DNA from: JAUNST01 sp964452285
GTDB taxonomy: Bacteria; Patescibacteriota; Microgenomatia; UBA1400; PJMF01
Length of the DNA: 7,392 bases
Direction: 5' to 3'
Assembly: GCA_964452285.1 (NCBI GenBank)
Contig: CAYVKW010000036.1
Span: 1 to 7,392, forward strand
Shown: in pieces, positions 1 through 5,687 of the stretch
Position numbering within the stretch: the stretch's first letter is position 1
Layout: the number at the start of each line of letters is the position of its first letter
The notes under the pieces: generated by a model
Seen by the model: only the letters and a program-made list of their open reading frames with translations
Database searches by the model: none
What the model was told of the DNA's origin: nothing
Position numbers and translations under genes: made by a program

Positions 1-1746
1 TTTAATTTGCCAGATGCAGAATTTCAAGAACCATTGAATGAATATTTGAATAATCATGACCCGATTGCGCGGATTAATGATTTACTTAAATTATTTAGCA
101 CTGGCGAAAATAAAACGGCTCTGACCAAAACTTTGGAGATTTTTGGTAATAGCATCAATCGGGAGACATTTCAAAAGATAAAGATTCTTACTCAAGGAGG
201 AAGAGTTTCTTTTAACCAGGTTGAATACGAGGGAGAAGGGGGTCTTCAGAAATTAAAAGAGCAATCTAAACAAATCGTCTCCAAATTACTAAAGGAAGAC
301 GATAAACAGACAAGTCAAGAAATTTTAGATAATCCACTGCTGGCAGACATGTTCAAAGGCAAAGTTCATTTTGTTGATTCTGATTGGGGATCTCATGACC
401 AAGATAGTTTTCAAAAAACTATTGAAAGTTATCTTGCTTATCGTCAAAGTAATCAAGAACAAACTTTCCCTGTCAGTGCTGAATTGCCAGTAGCAAAATT
501 AGCTGAGATTCAAGAAACTCCCAATCTCGGTGAAGAATTAAAACATTATCAAACTCTAGTTGATAACCTAGAGAGTACTTTACAACGATTTGCCAAAGAT
601 CAAGAAACAAAAGATGATCAAAGTGAAAATTTTCATGGTCTCAAAGAAATTGTCATCAATGTCATTGCCAATATTCAGGATTTGATTGGCAATATAGAAA
701 AGTCATTTGATAAATCTGACTTGCCAGAGAAAGTAAAAGAGTTTAACCAAAGTAAAATAGATAGACTGAAATTTCTTTCAGAAAAGTTAAACAGCTTTAC
801 CAATAGTGAGAAAGGTAGCTTAAGCAAAACTGATCTTCTCTACACACTTTTGGCTGCAGCTAATCTGTTTGGCGACAAAGGAGAATTAGCTGTTCAATTA
901 AAAGATAATATTAGACAAGTAATGATGTACTTAAGTTTTTCTCAATTACAAGAACAAGGACAAGACTTAAACAATATTACTACTCACATTAATCAGCTTA
1001 AAGCTAGCCAATTGCAACCAACAAACAGCGATCTTTCTTGGCTGATAGAACAAATCAGCCATGTCGTAAAAGATCAAACCATTCAATCAATGATTAATGA
1101 TATTGAGAGCAGACCTGCCTTTGTTAAAGATATTTTAGGTAAGAAGAAACTTAATCTATCTAACTTCTTAAGTATTGGCGGTTTAGAAAAAGCTCAGGCA
1201 GAATACAATAGAAAAAGAAACAACCTCGAAACTGGTAATGTGCAAACAGAATCATTTCAATTTACTGCCGAACGGAGTCTTTTAACTGAATTCTCTGGTC
1301 ATATTGCTGGCGCTTGTTGGGCGAGCAAATATGTTTCTATCTTAGAGGCTCAACCAAATCTTATCAGTGTCATGATGACAGAAAAACCCAATACCCAAGC
1401 AGAAAAAATCTCTGGCGCTAGTCTTCTACTCCAAGCTCAAGCTAAAGACGGCACTCCTTTATTAATCATTCGTGGTCTCAATCCCCAACGATCAGTGTCC
1501 GACAATTATGATTTAGAAAGCTTTTATCAACAATTTATAACTTATGCCCGCTCTTTAGCTCAAGAACAAGGCAGAAAACTAGCCATCGTTATTGACCATG
1601 CTCATGCTGCCAGTACCAATCGTGATCAACTTTTTACCGTCTTACAAAAGCATCGATCTGAATATACCAAAATTTCTGTACCGAATGATGAAACCACAAA
1701 CTTTAATGGTTATGATATTGAAGACAGTGTTTACTTGGTATCTTAA
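1..1746 (+). CDS. Large hypothetical protein, 5'-partial (unknown function)
   Basis: The reading frame is open from the first base of the window. The TTG at position 7 has no visible ribosome binding site, so this is most likely the C-terminal about 581 residues of a longer protein ending at TAA 1744-1746. Residue numbers here count from that TTG. I do not recognise the family. Residues about 1-410 are rich in Gln, Lys, Glu and Leu and look mainly helical, with coiled-coil-like stretches around 175-265 and 300-365; no membrane segment or signal peptide is visible. Residues about 415-555 look like a separate compact alpha/beta domain. It contains the only cysteine I see in the protein (C437, in GACWASKY), a hydrophobic strand (LLIIRG, 485-490), a helix, a second strand (AIVIDHAHA, 526-534) and the motif STNR (536-539). 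A Cys-Trp followed about 95 residues later by Asp-His recalls papain-like hydrolases, while the strand-helix-strand plus NR pattern also recalls GNAT-like folds. Both are weak inferences. The gene is followed by a 279-bp gap before nrdD, so no operon link is evident. Confidence 0.85.
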   Translation, partial: FNLPDAEFQEPLNEYLNNHDPIARINDLLKLFSTGENKTALTKTLEIFGNSINRETFQKIKILTQGGRVSFNQVEYEGEGGLQKLKEQSKQIVSKLLKEDDKQTSQEILDNPLLADMFKGKVHFVDSDWGSHDQDSFQKTIESYLAYRQSNQEQTFPVSAELPVAKLAEIQETPNLGEELKHYQTLVDNLESTLQRFAKDQETKDDQSENFHGLKEIVINVIANIQDLIGNIEKSFDKSDLPEKVKEFNQSKIDRLKFLSEKLNSFTNSEKGSLSKTDLLYTLLAAANLFGDKGELAVQLKDNIRQVMMYLSFSQLQEQGQDLNNITTHINQLKASQLQPTNSDLSWLIEQISHVVKDQTIQSMINDIESRPAFVKDILGKKKLNLSNFLSIGGLEKAQAEYNRKRNNLETGNVQTESFQFTAERSLLTEFSGHIAGACWASKYVSILEAQPNLISVMMTEKPNTQAEKISGASLLLQAQAKDGTPLLIIRGLNPQRSVSDNYDLESFYQQFITYARSLAQEQGRKLAIVIDHAHAASTNRDQLFTVLQKHRSEYTKISVPNDETTNFNGYDIEDSVYLVS

Positions 1747-1851
1747 ATAAACTTATACTTTAGTTTGTGATGTATCGCTTGCCAATTTTTATTCTTTCAC
1801 CCAAAATCATCCCATTTATTTTACTCACCTTTCGCCATTATTTTCACCTTT

Positions 1852-1863
1852 TTTGTGCACAAA
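1852..1863. repeat. Perfect 12-bp palindrome in the nrdD upstream region
   Basis: TTTGTGCACAAA is its own reverse complement. It lies in a C/T-rich, G-poor stretch (about 1776-1912), 51 bp upstream of the -35 element of the nrdD promoter. It could be a dimeric repressor or activator site, but it matches no operator I can name with confidence and chance cannot be excluded. Confidence 0.35.
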
Positions 1864-1914
1864 TTATCCCTGTCGCTGTTCGCCTTTTCTTTGTCTTTTG
1901 CCGCTTTTGCCCAC

Positions 1915-1943
1915 TTGACACTTGTTTGAAGCTCTGCTATATT
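1915..1943 (+). promoter_or_regulatory. nrdDG promoter (sigma70-type, extended -10)
   Basis: An exact -35 hexamer TTGACA (1915-1920) is followed by a 17-bp spacer and the -10 hexamer TATATT (1938-1943), one mismatch from TATAAT. A TG at 1935-1936 gives an extended -10 (TGCTATATT). Transcription should start near 1950, giving a leader of about 76 nt before the nrdD ATG. The -10 element is covered by the upstream NrdR-like box and the leader start by the downstream one, an arrangement expected for repression. Confidence 0.8.
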
Positions 1944-1949
1944 TAGTAT
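1934..1949 (+). promoter_or_regulatory. NrdR box 1 (degenerate), overlapping the -10
   Basis: CTGCTATATTTAGTAT matches 11 of 16 positions of the NrdR consensus as I recall it (ACAC-W-ATATAT-W-GTGT), keeping the central A/T core and the flanking C and G. Alone it would be weak. It starts exactly 32 bp, about three helical turns, before the strong box at 1966, which is the usual geometry of paired NrdR boxes. It covers the -10 hexamer, so occupancy would block RNA polymerase. Confidence 0.6.
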
Positions 1950-1965
1950 CCCACAACACAGTAAA

Positions 1966-1981
1966 CCACAATATATTGTGT
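1966..1981 (+). promoter_or_regulatory. NrdR box 2 (near-consensus)
   Basis: CCACAATATATTGTGT matches 15 of 16 positions of the NrdR consensus; only the first base differs. It lies just downstream of the predicted transcription start, upstream of nrdD. NrdR is a zinc-finger plus ATP-cone repressor of ribonucleotide reductase operons that senses ATP/dATP and binds tandem boxes. Position, match and the identity of the downstream genes agree. No nrdR gene is in the window. Confidence 0.8.
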
Positions 1982-2025
1982 CCGCTGGTAAAATTATTAA
2001 CTAGTAAATTAAAAAGAAAGTTTTT

Positions 2026-4434
2026 ATGACTCTGTCCAAAAGCTCACGCAAAGTGCCGCAATACATCAAAAAACGCGATGGCCGCAAGGAAGTTTTTTAT
2101 CCTGAAAAAATCACTCGCGCCGTTCAAGCTAGTCTGTTTTCTGAAGGTTTGCACGACAATCAAATTGCTAGTCAAGTGACTGAAAACGTCGTTGATCGTT
2201 TGATTGAAAATTTTTCCCGTCGCACGCCCACCGTGGAACAAGTTCAAGATTTAGTGGAAAAGAGTTTGGTCGAGCTTAATCAATTCGAAATCGCTAAAGC
2301 TTATATTCTTTATCGTCAGGAGCGCTCTCGTTCTCGTGATACCAAATCTCGTTTGATGCAAACATTTCGCGGCATTGCTTTCGATGATGCCAAAGACAAT
2401 GACTTAAAGCGCGACAACGCCAATGTTGACGGTAATACCGCCATGGGCACCATGCTCAAATTTGGTTCCGAAAGTACCAAAGAATTTGCCAAAACTTTCA
2501 TGATGAAGCCGGAACACGCTCTTGCTCACGAAGTCGGTGATATTCACATTCACGATCTCGACTTTTTCCCGATGGGGACTTTGACTTGCTGCCAAATTGA
2601 TATTATTGATCTTTTCAATCGCGGTTTTAATACTGGTCATGGTTTTTTGCGCCAACCGCAGAGCATTACTAGCGCCGCCGCTCTAGCTGCTATCGTGCTC
2701 CAATCAAATCAAAATGAACAGCACGGCGGTCAAGGTATTCCGCATTTTGATTATGCCCTTTCTGGCGGCGTCAAAAAAACCTTTCAAAAAACCATTGTCA
2801 CCAATTTGCATAAAGTTTTGACTTATAAATACAATCAGACTATTTCTTTAAGCCAATTAAAAGATATTCTCTATTCTTGGCAGACCAGCGAAAAAATGGA
2901 TTTAACTTATCCAGATTTGAACACTAAAACCAGTCAAAGTTTAATTGCTCGCCTCAATCAGAAACTGAAAACGCAACTGACAGCTGCCGATTTAAAAACC
3001 GTAGTTGCTGAAGCGGCTGCTGATACCAAAAAAGAAACTTTTCAGGCACTTGAAGCCCTCGTTCACAATTTAAATACTATGCACTCTCGTGCCGGTGCTC
3101 AGGTGCCTTTCACCTCAATCAACTTTGGTACTGATACCTCCCCAGAAGGGCGCTTAGTCAGTCAGGCACTTTTAGAAGCCACTTGGAATGGTTTGGGCAA
3201 AGGTGAAACCCCGATTTTCCCGATTTCTATTTTTAAGGTCAAGGAAGGTGTTAATTATAATCCCGAAGATCCTAATTATGATCTTTTCAAACGTTCTATG
3301 GAAGTGTCCGCCAAGAGACTTTTTCCTAATTTCGTCTTTTTAGATGCTCCCTTCAATCTTAAATATTATAAAAAAGGCGATCCTAGCAGCGAAGCAGTCG
3401 CTATGGGTTGTCGCACTCGCGTTTTAAGTTCTGTGTTCCCAGAAAGTGACGGCAAAGTCACTGGCCGGGGCAATTTGTCTTTTACCACTATCAACCTTGT
3501 TGCTCTAGGTATCAAACATGGCATCGCTGACGGGGAAAGACAAAAACCAGATTGGGACGGTTTTTACCAAGAGTTGGAAGAAAAATTAGTTTTAGTTCGC
3601 AATCAGCTTTTGGAGCGTTTTGAAGTCCAAGCTGGCAAAACGATGAAAAACTTTCCTTTCTTAATGGGACAAGGTGTATGGTTTAATAGTTTGGGTTTGA
3701 AACCAAATGATACTTTGCGTGAAGTCATTAAACACGGCACTCTTTCTCTCGGTTTCTTTGGTTTAGCTGAGACTTTGGTCGCCATGACTGGTAAACATCA
3801 TGGTGAAAGTAGCGACGCTCAGAAACAAGGTTTGAAAATTGTGAAGTATATGCGTGATTTCTGTGATCAACAATGCAAAAAATACACGCTTAACTTCTCA
3901 CTTTTGGCAACTCCAGCCGAAGGTATTTCCGGTCGTTTTGTTAAACTCGACCGCAATCGCTTTGGTCTTATTCCTGGAGTTACCGATCGTGATTATTATA
4001 CCAACTCCTTTCATGTGCCAGTTTATTGCTCTATTGGCGCTTTTGATAAAATTGAATTGGAGGCTCCTTATCACGATCTTTGTAATGCTGGTCACATTAC
4101 TTATATTGAACTTGACGGCGATCCGCTCAAAAACATTGACGCTTTTGAGGCTGTGATTCGCAAAATGAAAGAAAGTGGGATTGGTTACGGTAGTGTTAAT
4201 CATCCAGTTGATCGCGATCCGATTTGCGGCTACTCTGGCATTATCGGTGACACTTGTCCGTCTTGTGGTCGTAAAGAGGGGAGTGACGGCGTTGGTTTTG
4301 AACGTTTACGTCGCATTACTGGCTATTTAGTTGGCACTCTCGACCGTTGGAACGATGGCAAGAAAGCCGAAGAAAAAGATCGTGTCAAACACGGTGTCGA
4401 TTTAAGCGGCCGTACCCAAGCGAGTAAAAATTAA
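2026..4434 (+). CDS. nrdD: Anaerobic (class III) ribonucleoside-triphosphate reductase
   Basis: This enzyme reduces ribonucleoside triphosphates to dNTPs in the cytoplasm using a glycyl radical, so it works only without oxygen. The protein has 802 residues. An N-terminal ATP-cone spans about 10-100 (YIKKRDGR, YPEKITRAV), the allosteric site where ATP activates and dATP inhibits. The catalytic barrel follows: NANVDG (131-136), GDIHIHDLDF (171-180), TCC with candidate active-site Cys188/189, HNLNTMHSRAGAQVPF (347-362), and GCRTRV with Cys462. A C-terminal zinc-type cluster has Cys734, Cys744 and Cys747. The glycyl-radical motif is RRITGYLVG (762-770) with Gly766 the expected radical site. Only three cysteines are seen in the zinc cluster; the place of a first CxxC cysteine is Asp731. 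A lysine- and threonine-rich stretch of about 85 residues (250-335) separates FDYAL from the HNLNTMHSRAG block and seems long. No intein is seen. The ATG at 2026 has only a weak purine-rich site (AAGAAAG) ahead, but the protein begins properly at the ATP-cone. nrdG follows after 26 bp. Confidence 0.97.
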   Translation: MTLSKSSRKVPQYIKKRDGRKEVFYPEKITRAVQASLFSEGLHDNQIASQVTENVVDRLIENFSRRTPTVEQVQDLVEKSLVELNQFEIAKAYILYRQERSRSRDTKSRLMQTFRGIAFDDAKDNDLKRDNANVDGNTAMGTMLKFGSESTKEFAKTFMMKPEHALAHEVGDIHIHDLDFFPMGTLTCCQIDIIDLFNRGFNTGHGFLRQPQSITSAAALAAIVLQSNQNEQHGGQGIPHFDYALSGGVKKTFQKTIVTNLHKVLTYKYNQTISLSQLKDILYSWQTSEKMDLTYPDLNTKTSQSLIARLNQKLKTQLTAADLKTVVAEAAADTKKETFQALEALVHNLNTMHSRAGAQVPFTSINFGTDTSPEGRLVSQALLEATWNGLGKGETPIFPISIFKVKEGVNYNPEDPNYDLFKRSMEVSAKRLFPNFVFLDAPFNLKYYKKGDPSSEAVAMGCRTRVLSSVFPESDGKVTGRGNLSFTTINLVALGIKHGIADGERQKPDWDGFYQELEEKLVLVRNQLLERFEVQAGKTMKNFPFLMGQGVWFNSLGLKPNDTLREVIKHGTLSLGFFGLAETLVAMTGKHHGESSDAQKQGLKIVKYMRDFCDQQCKKYTLNFSLLATPAEGISGRFVKLDRNRFGLIPGVTDRDYYTNSFHVPVYCSIGAFDKIELEAPYHDLCNAGHITYIELDGDPLKNIDAFEAVIRKMKESGIGYGSVNHPVDRDPICGYSGIIGDTCPSCGRKEGSDGVGFERLRRITGYLVGTLDRWNDGKKAEEKDRVKHGVDLSGRTQASKN

Positions 4435-4460
4435 TCTTTATTAGAAATAATCCTTATTTT

Positions 4461-4955
4461 ATGCAAATTCGTCTCGCTAGTCCACTTATTTTCGACAGCA
4501 TCGTTGATGGCCCTGGCTTACGCACAGTTGTTTTTACTCAAGGCTGCTGGCGCAATTGTCCTGGCTGTCACAACCCAGCTACTCACGATCTGGAAGGTGG
4601 TAAACTTTATGACATTGACGTCATTAAAGATCAAATTAGTCAGGCAAAAATGCAAAAAGGCATTACTCTTTCTGGCGGTGAACCGTTTTTACAAGCACAG
4701 GCGTGCTTGGCTCTTGCCAAGCACGCTCATTCTCTCGGTTTAGATGTATGGGCTTTCAGTGGTTTTCTCCATCAAGAATTGGCTGCTGGTACACTTGCTC
4801 AGCAGGCTCTGCTCAAAGAAATTGACGTTTTAGTTGATGGACCGTTCAAAATTGAACTTCGCACTCTCGATCTTCTTTACAAAGGTTCTAGTAATCAACG
4901 CACACTCAAACTCAAAAACGGTGAAATCGTTGAGCTTCTTAAAGATACTATTTGA
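4461..4955 (+). CDS. nrdG: Anaerobic ribonucleotide reductase activating protein (radical SAM)
   Basis: NrdG uses a [4Fe-4S] cluster and S-adenosylmethionine to abstract a hydrogen from the NrdD glycine, forming the catalytic glycyl radical. The 164-residue length is normal for the family. The radical-SAM cluster motif CX3CX2C is Cys29, Cys33 and Cys36 (GCWRNCPGC). The SAM-binding SGGEP lies at 71-75. Other family marks are DGPGLRTVVFTQGC near the N-terminus, DVLVDGPF (122-129) and GSSNQR (142-147). The ATG at 4461 gives the usual N-terminus; no clear Shine-Dalgarno precedes it, so translation may depend partly on coupling to nrdD, 26 bp upstream. It has no visible promoter of its own and is probably co-transcribed from the NrdR-controlled promoter. 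It ends in TGA, which argues against a code in which TGA encodes glycine. Confidence 0.96.
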   Translation: MQIRLASPLIFDSIVDGPGLRTVVFTQGCWRNCPGCHNPATHDLEGGKLYDIDVIKDQISQAKMQKGITLSGGEPFLQAQACLALAKHAHSLGLDVWAFSGFLHQELAAGTLAQQALLKEIDVLVDGPFKIELRTLDLLYKGSSNQRTLKLKNGEIVELLKDTI

Positions 4956-5042
4956 TTTTTTGCAAAAATTGCATCCGGAAAATCTGTATCCAAGAAATCT
5001 ACATCTGAAAACTTTTGTCTGAAATGTCTAGCTTCCTATTAC

Positions 5043-5072
5043 AAAGCGCCTCCCTTTTCAGGGAGGCGCTTT
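5043..5072. terminator. Bidirectional hairpin terminator between nrdG and the RRM gene
   Basis: AAAGCGCCTCCC (5043-5054) and GGGAGGCGCTTT (5061-5072) form a perfect, GC-rich 12-bp stem with a 6-nt loop (TTTTCA). It sits between two convergent genes, 87 bp after the nrdG stop and 36 bp after the RRM stop. In both directions the stem ends in only three T residues without a longer U-tract, so termination may be imperfect or helped by other factors. The stem may also protect 3' ends. Confidence 0.8.
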
Positions 5073-5081
5073 ACTTATCCA

Positions 5082-5100
5082 TTAAACAAATTTTGTTTAA
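5082..5100. terminator. A/T-rich inverted repeat downstream of the RRM gene
   Basis: TTAAACAAA (5082-5090) and TTTGTTTAA (5092-5100) are inverted copies. A realistic fold is a 7-bp stem with a 5-nt loop. It lies 8 bp beyond the RRM stop codon and before the strong hairpin, so it could add to 3'-end formation of the minus-strand transcript. The stem is weak, and a terminator role is a guess. Confidence 0.35.
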
Positions 5101-5108
5101 CCGTAAAT

Positions 5109-5510
5109 TTACCAGCGATTGCCGCCACGATAACCACCGCCGCCATTGCCGCGATAGCCGCCATTGCCGCCACCATTGCCACGATGATAACCACCACCGT
5201 TGCCAGCTGGACGTTCAGTTCGAGGTTTTGCCACAGCCACAATTAACTTGCGACCTTCAAAATCCTGATCATGCAAAGCTTCGACTGCTTTCTCTGCTTC
5301 TTCTGGTGTTGAGAAAGTCACAAAACCCATACCTCTGGAACGACGTGGTCGTCCATTGTCAGGTCCGAATTGTTTCTCCAAAAGCACAGTCGCTTCTGTC
5401 ACCTCACCATACTGATTAAATAATTCACGCAATTGCTCATCTCTGACGGTATAAGCCAGATTTCCGACGAACAATCTTGATGGATTAATGGTTGACGAAT
5501 TGTCTTCCAT
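5109..5510 (-). CDS. RRM-domain RNA-binding protein with Gly/Arg-rich tail
   Basis: A small 133-residue cytoplasmic protein with one RNA recognition motif at about residues 12-96. RNP2 is LFVGNLAY (13-20) and RNP1 is RGMGFVTF (59-66), with the aromatic residues that stack on RNA bases (F14, F63) present. The helix ELFNQYGEV and the second-helix segment EEAEKAVEALHDQDFEGRKLIV are typical. From about residue 103 the tail is almost all Gly, Asn, Arg and Tyr, an RGG-like disordered segment ending in Trp. The layout resembles cyanobacterial Rbp and plant glycine-rich proteins, many of them cold-induced; here the role in RNA handling or cold adaptation is inferred. The loop before RNP1 (FGPDNGRPRRS) is slightly long. 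The ATG at 5510 is supported by a strong Shine-Dalgarno (AAGGAAGGG) close upstream. It is convergent with nrdG and divergent from the cardiolipin synthase gene. Confidence 0.95.
   Translation of the reverse strand: MEDNSSTINPSRLFVGNLAYTVRDEQLRELFNQYGEVTEATVLLEKQFGPDNGRPRRSRGMGFVTFSTPEEAEKAVEALHDQDFEGRKLIVAVAKPRTERPAGNGGGYHRGNGGGNGGYRGNGGGGYRGGNRW
5112..5205 (-). repeat. Low-complexity Gly-rich coding repeat
   Basis: On the plus strand this stretch repeats units such as GCCGCCATTGCC and CCACCATTGCC. On the coding strand these encode reiterated NGGG, NGGYRG and GGGYRGG segments of the RRM protein tail. Slippage or unequal recombination could change tail length between strains. It is part of the gene, not a separate element. 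Confidence 0.75.
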
Positions 5511-5514
5511 AATT

Positions 5515-5523
5515 CCCTTCCTT
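5515..5523 (-). promoter_or_regulatory. Strong Shine-Dalgarno of the RRM gene
   Basis: On the minus strand AAGGAAGGG lies just before the ATG; its AAGGA core is 8 nt from the start codon. It is clearly the best ribosome binding site in the window and fixes the start. It directly abuts a GC-rich hairpin. Confidence 0.8.
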
Positions 5524-5538
5524 GCCGCTCAAGGCGGC
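5524..5538 (-). promoter_or_regulatory. Hairpin in the RRM mRNA leader, next to the Shine-Dalgarno
   Basis: GCCGC (5524-5528) and GCGGC (5534-5538) form a 5-bp all-GC stem with a 5-nt loop. In the minus-strand mRNA its 3' side is immediately followed by the Shine-Dalgarno. Such a stem could control ribosome access with temperature or by protein binding; this is inferred from position only. Confidence 0.45.
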
Positions 5539-5627
5539 CAACGCAACAGACATTTTCAAGCAGATACGGGCGAAACAAATCTTCCTCTCTCACTCTATTC
5601 TCTTTTTGCGATACTAATACTCCCGCT

Positions 5628-5633
5628 ATTATA
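5628..5633 (-). promoter_or_regulatory. Candidate -10 element for the RRM gene
   Basis: On the minus strand this is an exact TATAAT about 117 bp upstream of the RRM ATG, in an A/T-rich region. At the proper distance there is no recognisable -35 and no extended -10, so only half a promoter is seen. If used, transcription would start near 5621, leaving a leader of about 110 nt. It lies back to back with the cardiolipin synthase promoter. Confidence 0.4.
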
Positions 5634-5650
5634 CACTATTATTTTCAATA

Positions 5651-5680
5651 ATGACTGTAGGTTCTTTATTATGTTATAAT
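5651..5680 (+). promoter_or_regulatory. Promoter of the cardiolipin synthase gene (leaderless type)
   Basis: A consensus -10 TATAAT (5675-5680) has an extended -10 TG at 5672-5673 and a partial -35 (ATGACT, 5651-5656; 18-bp spacer). The -10 ends 7 bp before the ATG at 5688, so transcription should begin at or within a base or two of the start codon. No Shine-Dalgarno lies in between (TGCCCTC). Together this points to a leaderless mRNA. Confidence 0.7.
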
Positions 5681-5687
5681 TGCCCTC

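Noticed and set aside
1749..1766. AAACT/AGTTT inverted repeat just after the first gene as a terminator
   Set aside because: The stem is only 5 A/T-rich base pairs with an 8-nt loop and no T-tract following.
3854..4203. About 100-codon frames on both strands inside nrdD
   Set aside because: They lie within the conserved C-terminal half of nrdD and have the biased composition of shadow frames.
2026..4955. Intein or recoded TGA in the nrdDG operon
   Set aside because: All motif blocks are continuous, no splice-site pattern is seen, and TGA ends nrdG at the expected length.
4957..4973. TTTTTGCAAAAA palindrome and TGCAA/TTGCA mini-hairpin right after nrdG as the operon terminator
   Set aside because: The stem is weak and not followed by a T-tract; the 12-bp hairpin at 5043-5072 is a far better candidate.
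5015..5419. Plus-strand 134-codon frame opposite the RRM gene, rich in His, Arg, Asp and Cys
   Set aside because: The composition is the antisense reading of the Gly-rich repeat; it runs through the terminator hairpin, while the minus strand has a clear RRM domain.
5399..5593. Minus-strand frame of 64 codons overlapping the 5' end and leader of the RRM gene, possible upstream ORF
   Set aside because: It starts with GTG, overlaps the RRM gene in another frame, resembles no known protein and is explained as read-through of the leader.
5651..5656. A shared -35 element for divergent RRM and cls promoters
   Set aside because: On the minus strand the hexamer at correct spacing reads AGTCAT, with no match to TTGACA, so sharing is unsupported.
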